From an uncultured Bacilli bacterium (GTDB taxonomy: Bacteria > Bacillota_I > Bacilli_A > RF39 > UBA660): 19,490 nucleotides of DNA. The DNA lies in assembly GCA_934090775.1 (NCBI GenBank), contig CAKOKF010000013.1, forward strand, positions 1 to 19,490, in the 5' to 3' direction. Position numbers and translations under genes: made by a program. Positions 8,635 to 14,645 of this stretch are shown here, piece by piece. Each line of letters starts with the position of its first letter. Position 1 is the stretch's first letter. The notes under the pieces are model-generated. The model was given only the letters and a program-made list of their open reading frames with translations. It had not been told where the DNA came from and made no database searches.

Positions 8635-9765
8635 TCACTCACCACCATTATTATATAGATTTAAGTAATATTCTTCTAATTTCTTTGCTTCTTCTTTAAT
8701 ATTAAAGTTTTTAGCCGTCATTTCTTTAGAAGTATCTATTCTTTTATATTTTTTTACATCATCTAAGATATTATCTGCCCACTCTTCTGGTGTATTATTT
8801 AATGACATAAATTTAGTTATATCTAATACTTTAGTTTCTTTAGTCATATCATCAGATAAATAACATAGTAACCCTGCGGCTTGAGCCTCTACTCCTACTA
8901 CTGGTAACCCTTCATATAAAGAAGGAAGTAAGAATACATCAAAAGCCTGATATAATTCATTAGCATCGTTTCTTTGTCCTAAGAATTTAACACTATCATC
9001 TAAGTTTAATTCTTTAACTTTATTTTTAATATCTTCCATTAAAGGACCTTGTCCTGCAAGTAATAAAATAGAATTATTATTCTTCTTATGAATCTCATTA
9101 AATATATCTATTAAAAAATCATGATTCTTTTGAGCAACAAATCTCCCGATATGTCCAATTACTAAAGCATCATCTTTAATACCAAGTTCTTTTCTTTTCT
9201 TTTTTCTTAAAGATTCATTATATTTAAACTTATCTAAATCAATAGCATTATTTAGTAAATAAACATTACCTTTATCATATTCTTTATCACCAAATAACCA
9301 TCTTCCAGCAAGTTCTGAACAACACATATAGTCAGTTGCGAATACTTTACTAAAAGGTCTTAATACTTGTTTCATTAAGTTTTTCTTTTTTTCTTTTTTA
9401 TTAGTTGTACTATGACTATGCGCTATTCTTACAGGAACGCCTGCACATTTAGCGGCAAATAAACTAAATACCGATAATGTATTAATATTAGAGTGAACTA
9501 TTTTATAATTACCTTCTTTTAATACTCTTTTTAATTCTTTATGATATTTAAAAGGTTTACTATAAGAAGGTATGATAATAACTTTTCCGCCCATTTCTTC
9601 AATTTCTTCATAAGGAATATTAGTTGAATCTTCATCACATATAAAATCAAGTTGAACTTTATTTTTATCAATATTTCTATAATAATTTATGGTAACAGCC
9701 TCAACACCACCACCGATATAGCGGCCTATGACGGAGGCAACCCTTATTGGTTCTTTGGTTTCCAT
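8635..9765 (-). CDS. Family 4 glycosyltransferase, first gene of the polysaccharide operon
   Basis: This 376-aa GT-B enzyme has an N-terminal SVIGRYIGGGVEAVTINYY block (residues 11-29), RIAHSHST in the acceptor domain, GHIGRFVAQKNH (204-215), and SLYEGLPVVGVEAQAAGL with Glu285 and Glu293 as the E-x7-E pair. This matches glycosyltransferase family 4 (EpsF/CapM-like), which transfers a sugar with retention of configuration to the lipid-linked intermediate. The ATG at 9763-9765 follows AAGGAAG with an 8-nt spacer and lies about 58 nt below the predicted transcription start, so it is the promoter-proximal gene. It overlaps the start region of the fusion gene. The neighbouring GT4 at 5123-6268 is a recognisable paralogue. 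The donor sugar is unknown. Confidence 0.9.
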   Translation of the reverse strand: METKEPIRVASVIGRYIGGGVEAVTINYYRNIDKNKVQLDFICDEDSTNIPYEEIEEMGGKVIIIPSYSKPFKYHKELKRVLKEGNYKIVHSNINTLSVFSLFAAKCAGVPVRIAHSHSTTNKKEKKKNLMKQVLRPFSKVFATDYMCCSELAGRWLFGDKEYDKGNVYLLNNAIDLDKFKYNESLRKKKRKELGIKDDALVIGHIGRFVAQKNHDFLIDIFNEIHKKNNNSILLLAGQGPLMEDIKNKVKELNLDDSVKFLGQRNDANELYQAFDVFLLPSLYEGLPVVGVEAQAAGLLCYLSDDMTKETKVLDITKFMSLNNTPEEWADNILDDVKKYKRIDTSKEMTAKNFNIKEEAKKLEEYYLNLYNNGGE

Positions 9766-9829
9766 TACATCTACTTCCTTTACTTCATAACATATAAATT
9801 AATAAACTTAACAAATTAAATCTTTTAAT

Positions 9830-9857
9830 ATTATACTAATTATTTATTTAAAGTCAA
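9830..9857 (-). promoter_or_regulatory. Sigma-A promoter of the polysaccharide operon
   Basis: On the minus strand TTGACT (9852-9857) is followed, after 16 bp, by a perfect TATAAT (9830-9835). Transcription should begin near 9823, giving a 5' leader of about 58 nt before the first GT4 ATG. No other strong promoter is seen between here and the flippase, in keeping with one long operon. Confidence 0.75.
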
Positions 9858-9876
9858 AGTAAAATAAATAATTAGT
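9835..9876. repeat. Perfect 15-bp inverted repeat enclosing the -35 box
   Basis: ACTAATTATTTATTT (9835-9849) and AAATAAATAATTAGT (9862-9876) are exact reverse complements separated by 12 bp. One arm fills the promoter spacer, the loop contains the -35 box, and the other arm lies just upstream. No T-run follows it on the minus strand, so it is more like an operator dyad than a terminator. Which protein might bind is unknown, and the arms are almost pure A+T. Confidence 0.6.
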
Positions 9877-9877
9877 T

Positions 9878-9937
9878 AAAAAAAAGAAACACTTTTTATA
9901 ACCATTAATATATTACCATATATACTAACTAGTTTCT
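9878..9937 (-). terminator. Possible weak terminator after the 129-aa gene
   Basis: On the minus strand AGAAAC (9932-9937) can pair with GTTTCT (9885-9890), followed at once by a run of eight T (9885-9878). The loop is about 40 nt but contains further self-complementary AT sequence, including TAATATATTA. It would separate the 129-aa gene from the polysaccharide promoter. The stem is short, so confidence is low. Confidence 0.3.
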
Positions 9938-9973
9938 ATAAAAAATGCTTGCATATTTTAAATTTGTATTAAT

Positions 9974-10363
9974 TTAACTAATATTATTAATAATTGTATT
10001 TAACAAAATTAATAAATTTTTTTCATTTTCAAAATAAACCGAATAACAATCATTGGACATATTACCAACTCCTTTAGGAGCATTTCTTCGACCTACTTTC
10101 AAACTTTTTTCTATCGTTTTAATACTATAACTCATATTCTTACATTTACTATAGTTCCATATTATAAATAAATGTAAATTAATATAATATTTTATTACAT
10201 ATCTACATGATTCGTTTTTTACTTTTGAGGTATTAATAACCCTTTTACACACACCGCCAGTTGCACGTGAAATATTACTTACTTCAAATGTATTTTTATC
10301 TAATTTATTATCTTCAACAAACTTATTAACAATTGCTTCTATATCTCTTATATCATTATACAT
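9974..10363 (-). CDS. Hypothetical protein, 129 aa
   Basis: I do not recognise this protein. It starts MYNDIRDIEAIVNKF, has a central basic and aromatic stretch (YVIKYYINLHLFIIWNY, near residues 54-70), a Gly/Arg-rich KVGRRNAPKGVGN segment near 89-101, and ends in a hydrophobic helix-like LLILLNTIINNIS. Four cysteines are scattered. No signal peptide or clear membrane span is evident. Support for a real gene comes from an AAGGA upstream of the ATG and a near-perfect sigma-A promoter 28-56 bp before it. It lies alone on the minus strand between the polysaccharide operon and the divergently transcribed sugar transferase, a position where capsule regulators are sometimes found, but nothing in the sequence shows a DNA-binding fold. 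It could also be a remnant of a larger gene. Confidence 0.55.
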   Translation of the reverse strand: MYNDIRDIEAIVNKFVEDNKLDKNTFEVSNISRATGGVCKRVINTSKVKNESCRYVIKYYINLHLFIIWNYSKCKNMSYSIKTIEKSLKVGRRNAPKGVGNMSNDCYSVYFENEKNLLILLNTIINNIS

Positions 10364-10390
10364 CCTATTTTTATTCCTTTCTTAAGCATC

Positions 10391-10419
10391 ATTATATTAT
10401 TTCTATATCATTAAGTCAA
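10391..10419 (-). promoter_or_regulatory. Sigma-A promoter of the 129-aa gene
   Basis: Minus-strand TTGACT (10414-10419), a 17-bp spacer and TATAAT (10391-10396) form a near-consensus promoter. Transcription would begin near 10384, about 21 nt before the ATG at 10363. Confidence 0.7.
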
Positions 10420-10467
10420 AAATTTTCTATTTTCCATAAAAAACCTATACCATATTATTAATTTATA

Positions 10468-10476
10468 TGATACAAT
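10468..10476 (+). promoter_or_regulatory. Possible extended -10 promoter of the sugar transferase gene
   Basis: TGATACAAT matches an extended -10 element (TGn followed by TACAAT, 10471-10476). The region 17 bp upstream has no good -35 box, as expected for extended -10 promoters. The leader to the preferred ATG at 10521 would be about 38 nt. Confidence 0.4.
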
Positions 10477-10520
10477 TACTTTGCTTTAAGTTAATTAATT
10501 GTAGTTTGGGGAGTGTTATT

Positions 10521-11189
10521 ATGAATAGTGAAGCAACATTAGAAGGCACTAGTTCTTTTTCTATTAGAAAGACATTATATTTTATAATTAAAAGATTATT
10601 TGATATAATTTGTTCTTTAATAGGCTGTTTATTTCTATTACCTATCGCACTTATAGTAAAAATATCCTATATTTTAAATAAAGATTATGCAGCTATCTTT
10701 TTTAGTCAAGATAGAATTGGTAAGAATGGAAAAACTTTTAAATTTTATAAATTTAGAAGTATGGTAGTAGATGCTGATAAAGTATTAGAAGAAATATTAA
10801 AAAATGATAAAGAGGCTAGAAAAGAATATAAATTAAATAGGAAATTTAAAAATGATCCAAGAATTACTAAAATGGGTAAAATTCTTAGAAGAACTTCTTT
10901 AGATGAATTACCTCAGTTAGTAAATGTCTTAAAAGGTGATATGTCTTTAATTGGTAATAGACCATATTTACCAAGAGAAAAAGAAGATATGGGAGAATCT
11001 TTTGAAACAATAGTTAAAACTAAACCTGGTCTTACTGGCTACTGGCAAGTAAATGGTAGAAGTAATACTACTTTTGAAGAAAGATTAAAATTAGAAGAAT
11101 TTTATTCTAATCACGCTAGTCTTAAAATGGACATTAAAATATTATTTAAAACTGTATATGTAGTGTTATTCCATAAAGGAGCAGAATAA
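10521..11189 (+). CDS. Initiating sugar-phosphate transferase (undecaprenyl-phosphate type)
   Basis: This 222-aa protein matches the bacterial sugar transferase family (PF02397; WcaJ, WbaP C-terminal domain, EpsL). Such enzymes move a hexose-1-phosphate from a nucleotide sugar onto undecaprenyl phosphate and so start repeat-unit synthesis. An N-terminal hydrophobic segment (LFDIICSLIGCLFLLPIAL) precedes the cytoplasmic catalytic domain with FFSQDRIGKNGKTFKFYKFR, DPRITKMGKILRRTSLDELP, NVLKGDMSLIGNRP and KPGLTGYWQVNGRS, all family hallmarks. The length is that of the catalytic core alone. The frame is open from an ATG at 10467, but the ATG at 10521 (MNSEATLEG) has GGGGAG seven bases before it and suits the family better. 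It is transcribed away from the main operon with its own promoter and terminator. The sugar is not deducible. Confidence 0.92.
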   Translation: MNSEATLEGTSSFSIRKTLYFIIKRLFDIICSLIGCLFLLPIALIVKISYILNKDYAAIFFSQDRIGKNGKTFKFYKFRSMVVDADKVLEEILKNDKEARKEYKLNRKFKNDPRITKMGKILRRTSLDELPQLVNVLKGDMSLIGNRPYLPREKEDMGESFETIVKTKPGLTGYWQVNGRSNTTFEERLKLEEFYSNHASLKMDIKILFKTVYVVLFHKGAE

Positions 11190-11190
11190 G

Positions 11191-11226
11191 GCGTCGCAAA
11201 TGAATTAAAGCGACGTTTTCGTTTTT
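11191..11226 (+). terminator. Intrinsic terminator of the sugar transferase gene
   Basis: GCGTCGC (11191-11197) pairs with GCGACGT (11210-11216, one G-U pair), with a 12-nt loop, followed by TTTTCGTTTTT. It begins two bases after the stop codon. Confidence 0.85.
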
Positions 11227-11227
11227 C

Positions 11228-11255
11228 TTGAATATTAAATTATTTCGTGTATAAT
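11228..11255 (+). promoter_or_regulatory. Sigma-A promoter of the two-gene accessory unit
   Basis: TTGAAT (11228-11233), 16 bp, and TATAAT (11250-11255) lie just after the terminator. The start point would be near 11262, leaving a very short leader that contains the GGAG (11268-11271) before the ATG at 11279. Confidence 0.65.
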
Positions 11256-11278
11256 ACTTTGGTAAATGGAGAAATTTT

Positions 11279-12250
11279 ATGAGTGCAGGAGTAAATATAA
11301 ATAGTTTTCAATTTAAAGTTAAAAATAGTAGAAAAGATACAACAGTACCATTCTTTTCTGATTTTTCTGAAAACAATAAAAATTGTCCATTAGGCAAAAA
11401 TAATGTCATAGAAGCAATTAAGAAATTTTACACTGAAAATCAAGCACCAAAGTTAATTAATAGGTATAAAAAATATTTTTTTACTAAAAAAGATAGTTAC
11501 AAATTAACTGATGATGGCAGTATTATCACAATCGCCTTTACTATTTGTTGTGGTGATTATGGAATTAAATCAGATATTATTAGCGTGGATACGCAAGAAA
11601 TTGTTTATAATAAAACGATTAATAATGCTGATGTAAAGGACTTTAGAATAATGTTTGTTTTTCATAAAAATAAAAATATAATACATGATGACAAACAAGT
11701 TTATAAAGGAATTGTACTTATGGAAGTTATCGGTAAATATGGAATTAAAACAATAACTTATAGCATTTTTAAAAAATTTTTTGCCAATTATTTTCATGTA
11801 ATTCCAATTTTCAATTCTATGGCATCCAAAGATGAATTGGAGCAATTAATTAAAAATGGAGCATTTAAACAGGTACATCTCATAAAAAATAAAACAAATT
11901 CAGCTTTCTCAAGTATGTTTGATGTCAACGGAGGAAGAGAAGAAACCACAATCAACTTAATAAAGTTTAAAAATGCCGAAACATTTGTGGACAAGATTTT
12001 ATCTTTAATATCTCAGGAACAAGAACTTTATGAAATTGGTGGTACTTGTTACAACGATCTATCTTTTACGGTAAAAACAAATGGAAGAACTAAAAAAATA
12101 AGTGTAAGAAATATAGAGGATTTATATCTAGTTGAAGATTTGCCTGATGACGTTTTAGAAAGAGATGGAACTTTAGTGCCCGAAAAAATGGATTTTGCAA
12201 TGTTACAACGAGCCAATTCTTATTTAAGTAATTTAGTTGATGGAAAGTGA
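11279..12250 (+). CDS. Uncharacterised 323-aa soluble protein, first of a two-gene unit
   Basis: I cannot name this protein with certainty. It is a mixed alpha/beta protein of 323 aa with no membrane span or signal peptide. An N-terminal beta-rich half (VNINSFQFKVKN, SIITIAFTICCGDYGIKSD) leads to a middle block KGIVLMEVIGKYGIKTIT (residues 143-160). A C-terminal half has NLIKFKN, a strand-rich SFTVKTNGRTKKISVRN, and an acidic end with LVEDLPDDVLERDG. The middle block, and the overall sequence of short strands then a helix, recalls uncharacterised proteins (DUF4747-like) seen next to mobile and defence genes; this is impression, not a demonstrated match. The ATG has GGAG eight bases upstream and a promoter just before it. 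The TGA overlaps the GTG of the membrane-protein gene as GTGA, so the pair is probably co-translated and functions together. Confidence 0.8.
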   Translation: MSAGVNINSFQFKVKNSRKDTTVPFFSDFSENNKNCPLGKNNVIEAIKKFYTENQAPKLINRYKKYFFTKKDSYKLTDDGSIITIAFTICCGDYGIKSDIISVDTQEIVYNKTINNADVKDFRIMFVFHKNKNIIHDDKQVYKGIVLMEVIGKYGIKTITYSIFKKFFANYFHVIPIFNSMASKDELEQLIKNGAFKQVHLIKNKTNSAFSSMFDVNGGREETTINLIKFKNAETFVDKILSLISQEQELYEIGGTCYNDLSFTVKTNGRTKKISVRNIEDLYLVEDLPDDVLERDGTLVPEKMDFAMLQRANSYLSNLVDGK

Positions 12251-12852
12251 TAAAAATGAAAATAAATGTACTTGTGATTATTATTTTGACTATTCATATC
12301 ATATGGAATCTATGCGGTCCAAAAAGCGATTATATAAATATTTCAACAATTTTCAAAGAACAAATTATGTCTATCCTAAGAAAAAAAGAAGAAAGAAAAA
12401 CTAAGGACATTTACAATTTTATTAATATATTTATAGTTCCGTTTATCCTTTCTGTTTTCATTGGTAATACTGATTTAATATCAATTGATTTTTGCCAAAA
12501 CGTTATTAGTGCCCTTGCAATTCTAACATCTGTATTTTTAGCTATAATTGGAATAGTAACATCTAAATCATACAAAAATTGTAATGATAAACAGCGGAAA
12601 ATAATAACTTCTACTTATAACACTATTTATTTTTTAACAATCATATCAATTATTTTACTAGTTTTATGTTTTTTTGCAGTCAGTTTAAAATGTTATACTG
12701 CAATCGTAAGCATGTTTTTTCCAATTCTTGCTGAAATTTTAAAATTCTGTTTTAAAGTCATTATATTTTACTTAATAACAGAAATCACCATTAATATCTT
12801 TATTGTCTTGAGACGCCTAGAGCAAATATTTTATTTAACTTTTAATAATTAA
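12247..12852 (+). CDS. Multi-spanning membrane protein, second of a two-gene unit
   Basis: This 201-aa protein is dominated by hydrophobic segments at about residues 7-22, 57-75, 86-106, 126-147 and 150-187, so four to six membrane passes. A basic, charged linker (LRKKEERKTKD, 44-54) lies between the first two. No catalytic motif is seen and no family is recognised. The frame can begin at GTG 12247, overlapping the upstream stop as GTGA, or at ATG 12256; GGAAAG precedes both. A soluble protein followed by a small membrane protein is the layout of several abortive-infection systems, where the membrane partner damages the membrane on activation. That role here is inference only. Its TAA overlaps, by two shared bases, the TAA of the kinase gene coming from the other strand. 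Confidence 0.75.
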   Translation: MIKMKINVLVIIILTIHIIWNLCGPKSDYINISTIFKEQIMSILRKKEERKTKDIYNFINIFIVPFILSVFIGNTDLISIDFCQNVISALAILTSVFLAIIGIVTSKSYKNCNDKQRKIITSTYNTIYFLTIISIILLVLCFFAVSLKCYTAIVSMFFPILAEILKFCFKVIIFYLITEITINIFIVLRRLEQIFYLTFNN

Positions 12853-13973
12853 AAAGGTAAGTCATCGTAATCATATTCTACTTTTATACTTTTTAGTCTA
12901 GAAATTAAATTGTCCAAAATAATTTCTCTTTTTGTATTTTCACTTTTGCTTAGTAATTTATAAAAGTTTTTTACATATTTAACCGCTATCTCTTTTTTCG
13001 GATAATAGTTGAAATTGCTTAGAATGAAAACGCTAATTAAATCTTGATTATTTTGTATATTTTCTTCTAAAGATGACGAAACAATTATTTTTTCTAATTT
13101 TACATAAATTTTTTCAAAATCAGTATTAAATATTGGAAATCCTAAATACTTTGCAATTGAATCACATAAACCTTTTGAAAAATTGCGATAAGTATTTATT
13201 TCACTTTGACTAAATGCTATTCGATTAAATAAATTACTTGAAATATCTGCTTTTATTTCTTCACAGCTCGAATATCTCTTTGCGATATTACATTCAGTCA
13301 TTTTACTTAAAATATTTTTATATAAAAACTCTTCGTTGCCTATAAGTTTTTCAAACATTTTACCTATATAATAAATTTCAGTTGAAAAGTTGTATTCATG
13401 GTTATTAACAACCTCTTCTGGCACAGTGCTTACTGGCCAATTTAATAAAACACTATTTTTATTACATGTATCACTTAATTTTTTTCCAAAACCAAAATCT
13501 ATAATTTTTAAAACACCATTTTTGTCAATCATGAAATTATTTGCTCTAATATCTCTATGCAATATATTCTTTTTATGTAAATAATCAAAGGCATTTATTG
13601 TATCAACAAAATAATCTTCCCACTTTTTATTATAGTCCGATGGTTTGATATTATCTATTGAAGTACCATCTATATATTCCATTTGAATATATCCAATTTT
13701 ATTAATAGGATAAAGATAATAATAGTATATTCTAACAATATTTTCATGGAATATTTGAAATAAAATCTTAATTTCATCCACAAATTTTTTATAGCAATCA
13801 TCCCGATTATTTCCAGGCTTTGGATTGTATTTTTTTATAGCAAAATACATATCGACACTTTGATCATAAAACAATTTTGCTTCCCCAGTACCACCATCTC
13901 CTAAATTTCTTATAAACTTCATATTTTTTCTTGCATCAAATACAACTTCTTCGTTTTCTATAATCTTTTTCAT
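12849..13973 (-). CDS. Eukaryotic-like protein kinase with a novel C-terminal domain
   Basis: This 374-aa protein has a full protein-kinase core in residues 18-250. It shows the glycine-rich loop GDGGTGEA (25-32), the ATP lysine in FAIKK (Lys47), a likely helix-C Glu67 (FVDEIKIL), the catalytic loop HRDIRANN (139-146, Asp141 and Asn146), DFG (159-161) and a PE pair (185-186) for the APE motif. It is unusual that the catalytic loop reads HRDIRANN rather than the Ser/Thr-type HRDLKPEN. The last 120 residues are a separate helical domain ending YDYDDLPF, with no PASTA repeats or membrane span, so it is cytosolic and unlike the PrkC/PknB cell-wall kinases. It should phosphorylate a protein substrate, so far unknown. 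The ATG overlaps the stop of a broken upstream frame as TAATG, and GTGGAGAAG precedes it. Confidence 0.88.
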   Translation of the reverse strand: MKKIIENEEVVFDARKNMKFIRNLGDGGTGEAKLFYDQSVDMYFAIKKYNPKPGNNRDDCYKKFVDEIKILFQIFHENIVRIYYYYLYPINKIGYIQMEYIDGTSIDNIKPSDYNKKWEDYFVDTINAFDYLHKKNILHRDIRANNFMIDKNGVLKIIDFGFGKKLSDTCNKNSVLLNWPVSTVPEEVVNNHEYNFSTEIYYIGKMFEKLIGNEEFLYKNILSKMTECNIAKRYSSCEEIKADISSNLFNRIAFSQSEINTYRNFSKGLCDSIAKYLGFPIFNTDFEKIYVKLEKIIVSSSLEENIQNNQDLISVFILSNFNYYPKKEIAVKYVKNFYKLLSKSENTKREIILDNLISRLKSIKVEYDYDDLPF

Positions 13974-14224
13974 TATCTATTCTTCTCCACATATTCTTTT
14001 AGCATATCGCTCTATATCTCAATTTTTTTAATATTTAAAAGCATTTGTTTATCAAATTTTAATAAATAGTTTTCTTCTAAATAATTAATATTTAACCCCC
14101 AAAAATTAAATAATTTATTTTCAGTATTCAATACATTTGTAACCGATACCTTAAATTTTTTGGAAACTTCCTCAATGCTATGATTCTCTAAATTTTTATT
14201 ATATCCAAATCTATATTTTAACTT
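13973..14224 (-). pseudogene. Broken gene resembling sigma-70 region 4
   Basis: One minus-strand frame reads 70 codons, then a TAG (14012-14014), then 12 more codons to a TAA that overlaps the kinase ATG as TAATG. Residues 5-44 match sigma-70 region 4.2: RFGYNKN, HSIEEVSKKFKVS and TENKLFNF align with the general pattern RFG-HTLEEVG-x-F-VTR-ExK-L of the DNA-binding helix-turn-helix. There is no start codon after the upstream in-frame TAA (14225-14227) and no other sigma region is seen, so this is a decayed fragment. The kept frame and the overlap suggest it was once translated together with the kinase. A sigma-like small HTH regulator, rather than a true sigma factor, is an alternative origin. 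Confidence 0.55.
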
Positions 14225-14414
14225 TTAAACATAAACACGTCGCATATACTATAAATTCAATTAATTTAACTAATACAACTAATTCTAAATTGTGTATTAT
14301 AACAAATGGTAGTATCATGCTTTCTTGCCCCCCAAAACTAATTACATATACTCTACCATATAATCATTCATTTGTAACATATATTTACTTTAAAATAGTC
14401 ATGTTTTCATAAAA

Positions 14415-14492
14415 ATCACGCTTTTGCAAGCATTTTAACCATTTTTATCACACTTTTGCAGCTTTTTTAGCTAAGATTATCACACTTTTGTA
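14415..14492. repeat. Three 14-bp direct repeats with an exact 32-bp period
   Basis: ATCACGCTTTTGCA (14415-14428), ATCACACTTTTGCA (14447-14460) and ATCACACTTTTGTA (14479-14492) repeat every 32 bp with unrelated AT-rich spacers. The even spacing, about three helical turns, fits protein binding sites on one DNA face, either operators or the multiple end repeats of an IS21-type transposon. No transposase gene accompanies them. They lie upstream of the broken HTH gene and the kinase. Confidence 0.7.
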
Positions 14493-14583
14493 AATTTATA
14501 TTATTTTAATGCTATGTTAATTAAGTAACAATAAATTTATGTATAATCTCTATTTTCCCTTCATTTATAAACTATACTCTTCT

Positions 14584-14599
14584 GGGAGTGGTGGGTGGG
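14584..14599 (+). other. G-rich tract with quadruplex potential
   Basis: GGGAGTGGTGGGTGGG contains three GGG runs and two GG runs in otherwise very AT-rich DNA, 18 bp beyond the T-run of the Tad terminator. It is non-coding as far as I can see. It could fold as a two- or three-layer quadruplex; no function is evident. Confidence 0.45.
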
Positions 14600-14616
14600 A
14601 AAATAATTAAAGATTC

Positions 14617-14641
14617 AAAAAAGAACTCAATAAAGAGTTCT
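14617..14641 (-). terminator. Intrinsic terminator of the Tad/Cpa operon
   Basis: On the minus strand AGAACTC (14641-14635), a 6-nt loop and GAGTTCT (14628-14622) form a perfect 7-bp stem, followed by a run of T down to 14617. It begins 5 nt after the tadC stop codon and closes the operon. Confidence 0.85.
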
Positions 14642-14645
14642 AATA

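Noticed and set aside
9835..9876. Invertible (phase-variable) capsule promoter
   Set aside because: The inverted arms are only 12 bp apart, far too close for a site-specific recombinase to invert, and no invertase gene is in the window.
11570..11994. Two minus-strand frames (91 and 66 aa) inside the 323-aa gene
   Set aside because: They lie antisense to a promoter-led, well-formed gene and show no family motif or convincing ribosome-binding site.
14012..14014. TAG read as a sense codon in the sigma-like frame (recoding)
   Set aside because: TAG ends normal genes here (for example at 5123 and 16351), and the frame also has no start codon; plain decay is simpler.
14211..14318. Minus-strand 35-codon hydrophobic peptide starting MILPFVIIHN
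   Set aside because: It has an ATG and is hydrophobic enough to recall a type I toxin, but the preceding G-rich run is not a normal Shine-Dalgarno and AT-rich spacer easily yields such frames; it also overlaps the broken sigma-like frame. Not strong enough to call.
14415..14492. CRISPR array
   Set aside because: There are only three short (14-bp) repeats with 18-bp spacers and no cas genes; CRISPR repeats are longer (usually 23-37 bp) with spacers of similar length.
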